A stretch of DNA of 64,000 nucleotides from Linepithema humile (Eukaryota > Arthropoda > Insecta > Hymenoptera > Formicidae), in contig NC_090133.1 in assembly GCF_040581485.1 (NCBI RefSeq), positions 8,804,001 through 8,868,000 on the forward strand, written 5' to 3'. Under the pieces are notes generated by a model. The model did not search any database, was not told where the DNA came from, and saw only the letters and a program-made list of their open reading frames with translations. A program made the translations under genes and the position numbers. Of the stretch, positions 26,479 through 41,700 are shown piece by piece (position 1 is the stretch's first letter; each line of letters begins with the position of its first letter).

Positions 26479-26511
26479 CAGTCTCGTTCGGCGGGCGTTC
26501 GTCGTCGGTTG
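26479..26511 (+). promoter_or_regulatory. crb: candidate crb core promoter (Inr + DPE)
   Basis: CAGTC with A+1 at 26,480 resembles an insect initiator, and GGTTG at 26,507-26,511 matches the DPE consensus RGWYV at exactly +28. No TATA box is evident. Short motifs arise by chance, so this is tentative. It would give a 5' UTR of about 228 nt. Confidence 0.35.
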
Positions 26512-26646
26512 AAGTTGGTGTGCGCGCGAGTGCAAAGGTGAAACAGTGAAGATCAGCAAGAAGAGTACGCGCCTCGGAGCAGAAAGTTATTCTTCAGCGC
26601 CAACTGCGAGCGAAAGTGGAGAGAACGCGGAGGCTCCAACGCCAGG

Positions 26647-26661
26647 ATGCCAAGTGCGTAA
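26647..26661 (+). promoter_or_regulatory. crb: four-codon upstream ORF in crb 5' UTR
   Basis: An ATG followed by three codons and TAA (Met-Pro-Ser-Ala-stop), 46 nt before the crb start and in another frame. It could reduce or tune initiation at the main ATG. Confidence 0.4.
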
Positions 26662-26707
26662 GAGAGACGAGTGGCAGAAGGAGCCGAAAAGGATTAGGTG
26701 CCGGAAA

Positions 26708-26732
26708 ATGCGGCCGCGACACATCGTAGCAG
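26708..26732 (+). CDS. crb: crb exon 1: first eight residues
   Basis: Encodes MRPRHIVA plus the first base of codon 9, then donor CAG|GTGAGT. Exon 2 opens with the matching phase and continues VFTTLLVVIQGA, together a classic signal peptide. The ATG has A at -3. No other in-frame ATG lies upstream in the 5' UTR frame. Confidence 0.8.
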
Positions 26733-29700
26733 GTGAGTCAAGCCCCCCTTAAGCGATTTCTGGTCGCCATCGCGGTACGCGGGCGTCGCTGAATCGCGGG
26801 CCCCTGGAGCGTCCAGGCGTATATAACTTGATAAAAATATTCGAAACCGTTTTAACCTTACGTCGATCCGTGGCCACAGTCTCCGTTGTGAGGCCCGAAT
26901 GTTAGATCGAGAAAGTTAACTGTAATAAATCGAGATGTAGTGCGTGAAATTGTGGTTCACGGTGGATTCTGGATGCAAACGCGAGTCGAAATCGAGCAAT
27001 CGTTTTGATCTGCAAGCTGACTCACGATAAGTGCTTCACGGTGGAGTCTAAAAGATCCTATCGTACATCTTCGGTCGAGGATTAAAATTCTTGAGTTCGT
27101 CAAGATGTAACAATCTATATATTATTACAATTAATCTGCAGACAAGAATCAAGCGATTTGACGATAGAGATAATTAGGACCGGTTGTATTTCGAGCTAAA
27201 CAAGATTGAGAAATTTGTGACTGGCTTTATTCACGCGGAAAGATACGCGATGAGTCATCGCTGCGGAATTGTCATTAAGAATTTTTCAATGATATAATAA
27301 TTGTTATAGCAACAATAATAAAATTGAGCATCGATCGATATCGAGTGATCTATAAATGAGTAAGTCTAAGGACAAAGTTGTTGACAGATGGGGAGGGAAA
27401 GTTGCCCTACGGAATATTTTGTGCACCTGATTCTACCTGAGCTATTGTCATGCAGAGTCATGTCGTCCCAAAGCAATCTTTGGCCAACAAAGAAATTTCT
27501 GGCAGGCAACATACATCTTGCACCTGCACCAACAGTTGACCATAAAATCCCGTTGTCGAGAAAAAGTTATACTAGAATAGAAATTTGGGGCAAAAAATAT
27601 TTCAGAAGTTAGAAGAAAATAGAATTCGGATTAAAAGTTAACATTTGTCCGCGCGTACAATGTATTGGGATTATTATTTATGGATTGTATCGTAAGAATC
27701 GCAAATTACCTCCTCTACTCTGTCATTTTGCAAGGCAAATTTGTTAGATTAGATCTCGACATCGCTAGTTCCACGCTGTTCTCTCCGCAGCATTGTTAAT
27801 ACGCAGCGCGATAACGAGACAGAGCACGCTGAATCTATTGAAATCTCCCGTGAGTGAGTTCAATATACCATGATGCTATACGAGGAAAAATTCTTAGCGC
27901 ATTAGGATTAATTTTTAGTCACACTTTAGTCGTGTAGCGATTGTTTCTTGAAAATTATTAAACATAATTTTGCAAAAAATTAATTTTAAATGCGCTTTTT
28001 AAGCACTTTTTCTACAAATTAAGATTAATAATTAATTAATTACTTACATTGTCATATAACAAAAATATTCTTCAACCTAATTTTTTTTAGTACTGCTGTT
28101 TAGTAGTTTATTATTTTATACATATATAAAAAATAATTTGCGTTTATATAACAGAAAAATTATAACAGTGTCAAATGAAAAAATTATAACACAAAGTAAA
28201 TAACAGAATTTTCAGACGACAACAATTCAAAACAAATTGAACATTGTCTTTTGTTGCATCGATAGGAAACGACAATGAAAAATTCCGATTGCATGCAATT
28301 AATCGCAATGCACATCATCGATCGATATCATCATTTATTGTCAGTGCAACAAATACTGCAATACACTCGCAAAAAGAGAAGCGATTGAACAAAAGTGATT
28401 CAGTTAATATTCTCATCAATTTGCCATTATTCTTGATTTTTTAAATTGAAACAGAACGCGCAGTTTTTTTGAATAAATTAATAAATTAACAAGTGCACAC
28501 GTCTTGAAACTTAAAAGTCACCATGTAATAACTGTTACATAATGATCGTCATTTCGCTAGCAATTTCAGTTAAACGGAAGAAGCTAATTATTAAATTCGT
28601 GGCGATTATGTCAAATCCTTGGAAGAATGACATAGTCACACAGATAAACATTTGTGATTTTTTTTCGAAGAAACGGATTTAGTACATCAATATTTCAAAT
28701 TCCAAATTTTCTTATTTTTTTATTAAATTTTATTCCAAAATCCTCAAACGTTTTCTGATTACATTTTTTTTAGTTTTACGATTTTATAATAAAATTTTAA
28801 AGTATAAAGTTTTACTTATACCACCATAATTTACATTTTTGTTTTGTTAAAAGAATTTGTGTAAAGAATTCGAAAAATTTCTACGAAATTGATAAAATTC
28901 TAACCCGTAGTCCTAAAACGTCGCCAAACGCTTAGGTAGACGTGCGTCATCATTTGAAATGAGTTTTTCGTGCCGTCGACAAAGACGGCTTTTTCTCGGT
29001 CCGGAATTTTCATTCAAAGATTAACGAGCCTTTTCCACAATAAGCAAAAATCGTGCGATAGCACGCAATCGTGCCAATGTAGCAGAATATTTCTTTTTGT
29101 CTTGGGTGGAACAAAAGGAGCTCGTGGAATAATTTACAGGCTGCCTGCTTCTCTGAGCTTCCGTTTCTATGTGCGCGCCTCTTTCCGGTTCTATAAAAGC
29201 GCACGTTGACCGAGCGCGGGCGCGCGCGAGACGACGCTCTTTCGTAACGGTATAAACTTTTACCTCTTCGGAAGGGATCCTCACCGGTGTGGATCAGTGA
29301 CCGACCCGAGAGCCACTACGATGACTTGTGTAATCACCGCCTCTAGACAGCAATTATCGAAGCGGGGATCAACTATGAATTTTCCCGTGAGAATTTTTAG
29401 AAAGGAGTGGTCGTTGAACTTTGAAAATGTTTATTAGAATTATCGAACTTTTTGTACACAATAACATAACACAATGTGTTTGTCTGAACGGATATTGATT
29501 AATTTGCACAACTCGCGAAAACAATGTTATTTTAATTATTATAAAAATAAAAATTTCAACTTACAGCAATTTAACTTGCTTAAATTTTTGCGAATAATTA
29601 AGAAATCGAAGTTTAATTATGAGATGTCGAGGATTTTAAGTGACGAAAAGAAAATATATCCGATCGCGAGTTTTGTATCCACAAATGGATCTTTGCGTTC

Positions 29701-32700
29701 ACTGACTTCTCGTCACAGATATCGTCCGACTTTCCAGAGCTCTAAAGGCTCGGCAAAATGTCCTTTGTGCGTAGAAGACACCGGAACGACGAACTTATCG
29801 CAATTCTGGAATGTCCGTGTTCCTTGCACGATCGCGTCCACCATCTTTTCATATGGAAACATGAATACTGATGTACGTTTAGATAAACGGCAACTTTTAT
29901 AAAGACGCGCACACCATCAGTGTGCAAGTCATTCAATTTTTCTGACAATGTCAAGTAAGAGCGAGGCGATATAAGCTGCAGAGCCTAGAACCAATATCGA
30001 TAAATAGTTGAGATAAATAATCACAATGATTTATGATGACTGAAAACGTAGCAGCGTAATTTCCATAACAATGCTGGCGCATAATAATGTCTACTTTGGC
30101 TAGAAAGTTTCTTAAGAATTCTCCTTCAATTGCAGACGCTGTGAAAAAAAAAAGGGTAATTGAAGTATTCCGTTAAATTCGACGTAGTAGGTCGTTGATT
30201 GCGACGCTATACATTTAAAATACCTTTCTTAATAATGTGTTTAAAACGACAGAAATAACAAGAATTTGCTAAATTTTTATTTTTTAAGTAGCGTTAATTT
30301 TTTTTAACTGAATAACAATATTTAATCACGTACTTGTTTAATATCTCACATTCAAATTTCTGTCCCAGATTTTGTTAAATTAAAACATTGCGGATGAAGT
30401 AGAAGGATGATACGTGTGTTTGCTATTTTGCAATTTTGCTATGCAATTTTGAGTGTCGAATTCAACTCGCACATGCATCTTTTAAAGGATGCGCGTATCG
30501 TTTATTTGCAAAATTTAAAGCGGCAAAATTCCATTTCCGCCATTTGATGAAAACTGCGACATTACAATCTAAAGCGTCATGAAATTATTATGAAAATGAT
30601 TATCGAGCTTATAGATTATTAATGTTTCAATATTTTCGTTATTAAAAAAAAAAAAAAAAAGAAAAAAAGAAAACATGCACTATAAATTATTCGGGAAATA
30701 AGTCGAAGTAATGATGGGAAATATTTCCGAGACATCGCCTTCTCTTCTTTTGTTCTCACTGATTCGACGAGAAGAAAGCCTTAGGCGAAGTATCTTTTCT
30801 TGCGCGCGTATGTACGCGATGCAATATCGATAGCCGCGCGCGCGTTAGAAGAGGTCGATAGTTTCACGTACAGGCGTCGTTTCCTCTCTGAAAAAGCATT
30901 TAACGGAACGTCATCCCGCGCGAGAGTGCGCCGGTATACGTATGCACGTGTGTGACGCAATTGTTCCACGTGTCGCCTGTCAATTTATATCGAACATACC
31001 GGCACTCGACGTGACGCCTCGTCGCCGCGAATAATTCAGCGAATAATTCGTCGCGGCCGCGAAATATTTCGAGTGTATTAAACTCGTTTCTGTCGCGGAC
31101 ATACTCGTCACTCTATACTTCTATGACGTTTTGCGATTTTAAGCAAACCTTGTGGACACGAGAGTGAGAAAGAGAGAGAGAGAGAACTCTGAAAGCTTTT
31201 GCGCAAGTTTATATCACGTCTAAATCACGTTTACATCAAGTTTATATTCACGTTAAAAGAACTTCTCATGCGATTAACAAAATATAAAGTACTCTATGCA
31301 GAATGATTTTTTGTCTTGTTCGATATGTGATAACTTTTTTTTTTGCGAATTCGAATAATCCTTCCTTTTATATTCGTGCTATTTTTTGGAAAAATTTTCT
31401 GACGTTAAATATAAACAAATATATTTCTTTATGTCCACTTGAACACATAATTTGTTTATCTACTCTTACTTTTGGTTACATTTTCTAAATTTCCGTTTAT
31501 ATTTTTTAATTTATAATTTTTTGTTATAAATTTCTATCTGCATTTATATTATCTTTTTCAATTCGTTGAGTGTCAAACAATTTCGATGGCCCAAGACCGT
31601 AAAGATGAGAGTGTTTCTGTTCGATTGACCGCGAAGGTGCACTTTGTGGGACGTCGCGTCGAAAAAATGCAACAAATCGAACGAAAGTTGCATCTGAACA
31701 TGTGTGCGCGATACCGGCGTTAAATTACAGTGCCAGCTCGCGCGGCGTAACATTACGCTCCGCTCGCTCGCGCAAAATCCGAATGCGAAAAATGAATTCC
31801 GATGCGCCTTCCGGTCGAAGTCGAATAAAACGCGCGATTCTTTCGCAGAACAATTCGCCGGAACATGAGCATAATTGCTAATTGCTGATATTACTGTACC
31901 CGAAATTCGTAGAAATGGAGAGCCCACAAATAAATCCTAGTTACTGCCGAATACTTTTTCGGTATTTACATAGCAAAATTAATTACAAATCAATATTACG
32001 TAATTATTGGAAAAGACTTGCTTCCAATTAATTCTGCAGAAAAATATAACGAGAATATAACGACAAGTAGGTATTAGAAATGAAAAGCCTTTGATTTTGC
32101 CGTGAAACGTTTTCTTTAAGCCGGAAAAACTCAAGTTCTTACGATGAACGCAAAAAAGGGGCACATGGCCCTCGGGAGTGGCGCCAGGATTCCTCGGGTC
32201 CGGCAATTTCAGAAAGAAAAACATTTCACGGGTCACCCACTTATAATGTTGACAATTACCAGACCGCTGGCTCGAATTACGATTTAAATTCTCGAACGAA
32301 GCGACGAAAAGTTGCTTTTAATGCCGAAATAATCTATCGAAAGCAAGAATTAATTGATCGGTCTTTAATAATAAATTAATGCCGGTAATTAGACTTTAAT
32401 GGCTCTTTGTTAATTAACGAGCACATTCGTGAAAACTCGTTGCCTCATTATTTTCTTATAATCGTAAAAAATTGGTAATGCGACGTACATTTAGCGCGAG
32501 CTGCTCGAATCTGTTAACACATGATGTCCATTTTTATTTAGTGTACAAATAAATTGCTCTCGTCGAATAACACGATAATATTTGAGAAAACTATCTCTTT
32601 CGCAATGCATTGTGTTCTCGCATGTATCATAACACAACTGTGTCAACCGAATATAATTCGTCGCTATAAATCTTTCAGATTAATAAATTGATACACGGCG

Positions 32701-35700
32701 TGATGGATGTTGTAAACAGAATGAACTAGAGACATTTTCGAACATTCATGACGCTATTTCGGGACAATGAAAAAAAAAAAACGCTTCTAACGAGGGCAAA
32801 TAAAATTTCAAAATAAAACCACATTTCTCGCGGCCACATTTCTTGCGATACAAGATGCGCTGCAAATTGTTGAAATTAGACTTGCGAAATGTACAAGCTG
32901 TTTTACGAAGTTTGTATTAAAGTCCGGGGAAGTTTACCTTTTGAGGAACCGTCAGGTCGACTTCCACGAAAGTTTAAATTGAAGAATAATATATTGCAGA
33001 ATATGAGAGAGTGTTCTTGACGTAAAACAGCTACCGGTGGATAAATTCATTAAGATACGGTCTCGCGATATAATATCGATTTCGTAACTTCTACAGTATG
33101 TCTTTCGCAATTAAATGTTGCCGCTGCAGCTTTTGCAAAATTTTCCAACCTCTTCCGGTCCCGAAAATTTCTCAGAACATTGATTGAGAACAATATTATT
33201 AAAACATTAGACTATTTTGAAATACTCTATTGCATATTTCACACCGCATTACAAATCGCATATTTTGTGTACGATCGAAGAATTTATAATAATTTATAAG
33301 CGATTAAATCAGGAAAACTTTTCAAAGGCTGTAGGAGAAAACAAAACGAAACTAAATCTCCTTCATCAATATTTTACACTTTTTTTAGAAATTAATTTCT
33401 TACAAAATTTTTTTATTTGTAATATATCAGATAACGAAGCACGGGTTTTCGTGAAGTTTATTATCGTCAAAGACGCACGAACTCTGTTGGTTATCTGATT
33501 ATTATTCTGCTTTAAGTGTTTCAGTTATTACAAAAAAAAAGGAAATCTTTATGAAATGAGATATTTTCTTATAAATATAATGATTGTACACACGCATATC
33601 TCTTCATTGCACAATTTATTTGTACTATCGCGATACTTTCATAACATTTATGCCATTATTACATCCAGGCATTAGGAGCGATATAGAATTCCGTAATTCA
33701 TGTGATGTATAATCCTGATAAAGGTGCAATTGCACTTCCTGTCCCGTTACGAGCCGTCGCATAAAATTGCGCAAAGTCACAATTGCGATTGGTTATCCGC
33801 TCATTTATTTCGTTACTCGCTCAATTTTTCACCATTGATAATAAATAAGTGAAATCGATTTAATCGAGCTCGAATCGCGCATATTTTGTCTTGTTCTTAC
33901 AAATGAATTAGTGATGGGTAGGTATTTGGAATTCCATTCTCGAAAGTTTTCTAACAACTCAATTATATCATAATTGCTTGGAATATTATTCGAAACTGAA
34001 AATTCTTGAAAGTATGAGACTTTTGCAAATTCTAAAAGTCTTAAATGTCTTGCAAGTCTGAAAGTTTTAAAAAGTCTGTTTGAAAATGTTTAAAAGTTTT
34101 GAAAATAAAATTATTATATTCCGTGTACATAAAAAATATCACACCTGTGTATAAAATAGAATAAATTAAAATAATAAAATACATAAAGTGAGATAAAAAA
34201 AAGTATATTTTTATAGTTTAAGCGAAATTTTATATTCATTCATTTTTTTAATAATTATATTTCTTGCTTAAAAAAACTTTTGTGACAACATTATTATAAC
34301 ATACAATATTCGTTGCTAACATTGTTTGAGTATTTATTGCTATTAATTTTCTAATATTCTCCAAATTATATTTATTTTTATTAATATAATATAATGATTT
34401 TTTGAGAAAGTCTGTGCATTTTCGAAAAAAATTGTGGCAACTATACTGAGTCGTATTGATAATAGAAATTGGAACTAGATATACATGAAAAACATTTTAA
34501 TGTAGGCCATGTTACAACATCTCGAAGACTTACAAGATTTTCAATACTACTTTCAAGGCTTTTAAGAACTTTCTTGATTTCAAAACAACTCGGGATTCTC
34601 TCGTCATACGTTCAAAGTGATTCGATGAGTGTATCACCAGGCAGGCGATTCGCGAACCAGGAAAGAAAAAGATAAATGACGATGAGCGACTGGCGATTTA
34701 TCATTTTCATTCGTACGTCGAAACCGATAATTACTGCGCCAGACATGCGACAAAAGCCATGTGTAGCGTAATGCCGAGGGAATGTAAAGCGCGCGCGTCG
34801 CACGTTCGTGGAAGAAAAAATAAATACGCCCGCCGCGTGGAATGCCGCAATCCGCGGCGATTGTGCACTCGTATGAATTCTCGATGTAGCGAGAAGTCGC
34901 GTTTGCGGTCGCGACATACGATGAGCGAAATCACGCGAAATCACGCGAATTCGCTAAAATTGCGTCGCAACGTTCACTAGCCAATTACGAAGATTTGCGA
35001 GAGAAGTGTCTCGTTGGCGTGTTAAAACGACGTGAAATATTTTCATGCGGAAGAAGCCGGATAAGTGATGATTGATGACGGTAATAGAATATGCTGAGAC
35101 GTGAAGGACTCAGGATGTAAAGGCTCGCAAAGGATTTAGGAGCTAAAAGAGTAAAGTTTAGGATGTGAAAAATCAACTGTAGCCTAAATCGTTTCTTTTT
35201 TTGTTTTTTAATGAAGAAAATTGATCTCAATTTAATTTTACCGGCGTTAAAAATAATTATTGCAAAAAATTGTGAGAAGGATTCTAATTATTTTAAATGC
35301 GTTATAAATATCGGATGTCGCAAATAGAATTTCTCAAGCGCTTCTCAATTTACGAGAGAACGAATAAAAGTCGCGAGAATTTTGAGTATAAATAAAACAA
35401 GAATGGAATCGACGTTTGCGTTTCCGTGAATCTAAACGATAATGAGGATTATTTCCGGTCGAGATCAATTTTCCGAGAATTGTCGGCGACTTGAATAGCC
35501 GAAGGATGACGAATGCATCAACGTGCTAATTTATGCTGAATTTCGATGGCTCCGGGATGTGAAAGGAGTTCCTACGGCAGGATTACCTTCCGTTTATTTC
35601 GAGTGTCTTCCTCGGAGCTTGACGTAAAACGGGCGCGATCGCGCCGAGAATAATACATTTCGCACGACCGGATCTGGTCTCGGCGAAGACGATTATACAT

Positions 35701-38700
35701 GTTTAATGCGATCGTAAATTTTATCGCGCAAATGTCGCGCGATACGTAGCTATATCGGGAGCGCTTGCTCTTATCTTTTGCGAGACCACTGCGAAACGCT
35801 CGATGTGCCTCTGCATTATCCTACAGATAAAGAAGTTTACGGAAATTAGGTAACGCTTATCAAGGTAATTACGCGATTATTTGCGCAACCGACATGCGAC
35901 AACAAATGCCACTCTTCGCGGGATTTGTAATAGTTCTTTGTTCGATTAAAATAAACAAACTATCGTTCTGTAAACCGCATCGCGGAAAAAATTGCATTAA
36001 ACGAGTATAAATTTTCAACACCGCAAAAGGTATTGAAAATAATGCTCGTTTTACTTTGTTTACAATAACGTTCGAGAAAAGTCTCGAATTAATTTTTTCT
36101 CATGCACTTATGAACATTTTACGGCCCTTTATTTATATTGCAATTTTTTTTCACTTTATCACGTGAAAGAGAAATTTGTCACAAAGTGACTAAAAAATGT
36201 GGTTTGAAAAATTCTACACGTCACCGCGAAAGCGTTTTCTTCTTCGCGCTTAAGTCACTTTCCTTCACTTCGCCCTACGAACTTTTTGAATCTCTTCGAG
36301 CTCTTTGAAATCTCGCAGCGAAGCTACGACGTCGCGCCTAAGCACAAAGTGCAGAGGCGGCTCCTCTTTCGCTTACGATGCTTGAAATGAAAAACGGTTA
36401 ACGGCGGTTTCGTCTCGTCCGGCCGTCAGGTAACAACGAATGTTGTAATACACCTCTCTTCCTAGCTACACGCGTGTGCATGTGCGTGTCGTTGTTCAAG
36501 GCACGCACTTGAGCGTGAAGCGAGGGACTCGCGTTGATGCACGGATGTGGCTTCCACCTGCGCGTTCGGCTCGCCCGATGGATTTCTATAACTCTGTAGC
36601 CTATAGAATTTACGCTCGGGATGCGAGTTTAAATAGTAAAATGTTTTTTCAGGCAAAAAGGCAGTTTTGATGAAACTTTCCCGCATTGTGCAGAGCAGAT
36701 GCGTTATTTGTAAAATTATAATCAATTGCATCTGAAACTTTTAAGTTTCGGAAAAGAATTATGTTTAAAATTAAGTCTGGATTGCAAATTGTGGCATTTT
36801 TAAATAACTTGGTTTAAGAACTCAAAAAAAAGTTCTTCGCAATCGTCGGAGCATTTTCGATATCTCTTGTTGCAAATGCATATCCAAATTTGGATAAATA
36901 AATAAACACAATTTAAATATTGTATTATTTTAATCGTATAATGTATTTTATACAGTGTATTTTTTATAAATATATAAATTTTTATGTCAAAAAATTAACA
37001 GCACAATGTAGTCGAAAAATGTTCGATCTCAAAAAGAGTCAGTAGTTCTTCAGAGGAATGATTTTAATGACGAAATGAGGCGGGAGAGAGTTGCATAGAT
37101 ACAAGACACAAAAATGTGCTCTAGGACGCGGTTATATTACGTCTAATGCACTCTCGCCGCCCTTTGAGACCGGCGTGTCGACGATCTAATCACCGAACTT
37201 TCGAGTTGCGGAGATTGCGCTCCCGCGATAATTGCACCCGGGTAATTAAATCGGGCGGTTTTTTTCACTTGACGAGAAAGCGCCTCGAGCACGGCTCGCT
37301 CTACGACGTCGTCGAGCGGAACGCGATATTACAATGAGATTTAAGGTCGATCGATATTTCGTGCGTCAAGCATGCGGGCCGCGCAGCTCGCCGGAGATTT
37401 CATAATCGACGACTATTCGCGGCTAGAGCGGTCCGAAGAAATCGCGCAATCCAATTATATTGTCCGAATATAACGTGGTGACGGGCGGAACGTTGGGATA
37501 CCGAAAGAGAGACGAGAACGCCAAGACATCTGAACAGTAAAAGATAATGAAAGGCGAGGAAATTCACGTGCGTTCACTTTGCACGCGCGAGAGATGTGGG
37601 AAAGCGACAGGGAGGCGTTGGCGCTTCCAAAGCGGAACATGGTTTTTTTTTTTTTTACCGTCGCCGGGAGATTGCAATTCAGTTATGCAGTTATCCGTCA
37701 TTATGCACCAGGTTGCGGTACTCCTGGCGAGCGCTGATCCAGCCGGTCGCGTCCCGCTGCCTTCCCATCGCCAAGCTTCTCGGACCCTCTTTGGCGTAAG
37801 AACGTATATTGCGATACCGAAATACATTAATAACGAGCCGACGGAACAGCTTGCTGACATGAATGCCGTAATGAAAACGTGGAATTGTTTCTGTCACCTG
37901 GAATCGCGGCTTCGCGTTACACGATGACTCACAGTCAGTAGTCACATTTCGCAATAGACAAAGGAATTCCTCGCTGCGGCGTGCGTTTATAGACAACGCA
38001 ACATACATAACGCGATCGTTGAATTCCCACGTGTCAGTGAACTGAAAGCTCCGCAGCCAACTTGGCCATAGTCGCATGCGATAGGACTGTTCTAGTTGCA
38101 GTTCTGTTTTGTCCCTCTTTCCCGTCTCTCCCTCGTCCGAAGATCAATATTCACTTAGCAAGGTGATTGTATGCGATTGTGAGTGAATATTTTATTGAGA
38201 TTTATTTCAGAAATTACTTTTTCACTTTAAAGTGTGAAATTTGATCGCTTTTCAACAATAATCGCATAAATAGGCTGCTAATCCGAAGGAAGTTTTTAAA
38301 AAAAATTTCAATTTTTGATGAACTGCTATTAGGATCATCCGCTTTTAATTGTCGCATCGATAACTCGAACATTGATTTCGTTTTCGATATCTTCCAACTA
38401 GCTTTTGTAGCAAGAGATCGTCATTTATTATCGAAAATTTCTTGAAAATTCGCTGAATCAATCCATCATGTCTTGCATCTTGCGTCGAGTCGGCTATCAG
38501 CGTTCGTTAGCGAAGTTAACGACGTGAGTCCGCGCAGATTTCCTTCCTGTTGCTTCTCTCCGGTATCTTCTTCATCGCTTCTGCACGACTTTGTGGAAGC
38601 GGGACCACCTCTCGAGCTCACGCTCCGCGCAATCCTCATCGTTCTCCAGGACTCGTTGGCATGCCTACGAGAGCTGAGTCACATGACTCAGCCGAGTCAC

Positions 38701-41700
38701 AATCGCCACGCCTTCGCCGCGCTAGGCATAATTCTCTTTGTTGCATCACGGGGAGCCCGTTCCGAGATAGCGCACCTTGTTCCACCGGATTCTCGATTAG
38801 GCTAGCGACTGGCCCAGCTAGACTCAAGCGTGGGACAAATCGCTTCGAGCAGCAATACATTGATCGGCATCGTCGCGATTATCTTCGCGTGCTGCGCGAC
38901 AGCCGAGCTTGATGCGTCGCGTGAAGATATCTTCATTTTATCATCAAGCTTATTCTGCAAAATCTTTAGTCCGTGACAGAATTTCGCACGCACACATATA
39001 TATATATAATATTTATACATTAAACTTGATTGCTTTCGATTCACTGTTTTGCTCGCTGGGACGTCTGTTAAAACAATAGAGTGTCTCTCCACTTTGTATG
39101 GTTTGATTGAGAGAAGAAGGAAGGGACGAGACGTTTATTCTGAGAGAAAGTGGACTGCACTTTGGAGCAGGAAGAGCATATTGTTCATCCGTGAGAGATT
39201 CTGTTGACCGAAAAGTGGCGGCTAGGTTGTACGCATCTTCGTACACGAGGATCATTCATCTTTCAATTTTTTGCTACGCGCGTCTAGCTCTATTGACTTT
39301 TTGCCATTAATTTATAATGTTGTGTTTTGCATTAATTCATACAAAAATAATAAATTTAGTCGGCATTTTTATTTTGTTTATTGAAAATTTAAAAAGAAAC
39401 AAAGTTGATACAAAAATATTAACAGTTTTTTAAAAAAAGGTTTAGAAAGATACGAAAAATATTGTTTCCAATTTTTAATTAAATTATATTAATATTTTTC
39501 TATCTTAGAAAATTATATATTCCATTAGATTCTTAAATTGTAGGAATAATACATACAATATTTATTCAAATTATAGTTCAGTAACTCAAACTAAAAATCA
39601 GTCGACAGAATGCGTGCAACGGAGTCGCTGACTCCAAAAAAAAAACCTTTTTCCCCATCTAAATCCTTATTATATGACATAATATCAGTTATAAATTGAG
39701 CACGGGATTGAACCCGGCTATTGAGATTCAATCCGCAGCTGTTTCTTGAGCACGAGTGAAGAAGAAATCAGTGGCAACGGACAATGCGATCGCATTAACC
39801 GACTAACATTTCAATCATTTGGTTTTCGCATTTTTTCCGATTCCATCAAAAACGCGCGGCACACTTTCGCGGCCGATTACGGACGCCTCGCAGCTGCCCC
39901 GCGAGGATGCGCCCGCGGTATCCTTACGGACGACGCATCGGGTCGTTATGCTTTCTAACGGCAATTCGGCAAATCACTCCGAATGGACTGCATTAGTTCG
40001 CAATTCGTCTAGAATGCGATACGCGCAAACGGGGCATGTGTTTCCAATCCCCCCGGCAGCGATCGCGGGATCCGCAACAAAACACCATTACGCTATTTCC
40101 GCGGCTTCCTACCGTTTCTGATCGACGTGGATTAAACAAAATTAGGGTAACGGATTAATCAATTCATTTCAAACTGCTGAATGCGCAGTTATGTGGTTCA
40201 GGCTCGGCGACGTTCGGGCAATCTCGCGCAAAAGAATGTCGCCGACTGTCAATAATATTCAAGCGTGATGATAAAAGTATAAAATATGCAACGAGATAAT
40301 AAAGTGAAAATTCTGGAATCAAGAAGTTATGAAATTAAAGATCCGTGATACAAAAGAATTGTGCGGAAAAAAAAACCATTAACTAATGGATCTGCGAAGT
40401 TAGCACAACATTCTATTAATATAAAGAAAACAGTTTCACAGTAGCACTTTTTATAGCGTTTTTGATTATATAGATTTTGATCGATCCAAGGTTGATCAAT
40501 CACTATATTACTATGAATTCATGTCTTTTATTGATGGAGACGATACAATGACGTCATTAATCAACCTTGGGTCGATCAAAATCCGTATAATCGAGAACGC
40601 CACGACAACAATATGATAATTATATTGAATTTTGTCATCAAACATTAATGAAATTTTAATGGAAACATCAAAAAATCACGAAATACAGATATTAAGGTTT
40701 TGGTACGAAATTTACATACTAAGGAAATTTTGAGGTCTACACAAGAATATAAATTCTTGTAATCAAGGATGTGTGACAATAGAGACCAAGGTTGCATACT
40801 CAAGATACGCGCATGAATGAACACGAGCGAGAGTCCTTTCTCACGCGTAAGCGTAAACGATCGCGACAAAATTATAAAAGTTTATCCTTGAAGATAATTG
40901 CGCGAAGAGAGGCGTTATGTAACTCGCCGTGTGCGTGTGTGCAGTGATAAATTTTCTCGTAGACAAGCCTTACTCATTCGCAAGTGACTCAAACGACTTT
41001 ATCTAGTTTAGAAAAAAATAAAAAAAGCTAAAAGAATTTTCAATATATTTAATTGAAATTAATATGTTAAATAACGCAATTATATAACAAATGATTGATT
41101 ATTAATTATTACTTCATATCAGATTTTAATTTTTTTAAATTTTATATAATTTAATTTTTTTTTTAGTTATCTTTTCTTTATTTTTCCTTTCCTTTTGTTA
41201 ATTTTATTCAACTTCAAGCTTTCCCATAAAATTTTAGCTCCTCCCGAAAGATGAGATCTGTAGATCGATAGCTTGATCTCAGGCGTGATTTGAATCTGCA
41301 TTTTCAATCGCAAAGGAATATTATTCGGTCGATTCTGTTTCGTTACGCGATCAATCGATTAAAACGAGACTTTCCTTGTTCCAAATATAATTCTTTCGCG
41401 TGCAATAATAATCAAACAATCTCGTGAATCTTTCAGGAGAGAAAGACACTTTTCAGAAAGTGACCTTCGTCGTTTAGGATGAAAATTACATCTTTAAAAA
41501 TGCATTCTCTCTCACCCACGCGTTTAACCCTTTTAACGCCGGATCTCTATTTATTAAAAAAACACCTTTTCAGAATTACTTTCTAAGATTAACTTTTGAC
41601 GAATACATTTCTATTCATCTGCAATTCAATTTATCTCCAATAAATATCGATTTTTTATAGTAAATATAATATAAATGATTAATTATCGTGTCTCGTTATA

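Noticed and set aside
38468..38523. ATG followed by a GTGAGT donor word in crb intron 1, as an alternative crb first exon
   Set aside because: The exon would end in phase 2 and join crb exon 2 out of frame.
39700..39745. Possible tRNA B-box (GGATTGAACCC)
   Set aside because: No A-box at the right distance and no acceptor stem could be formed.
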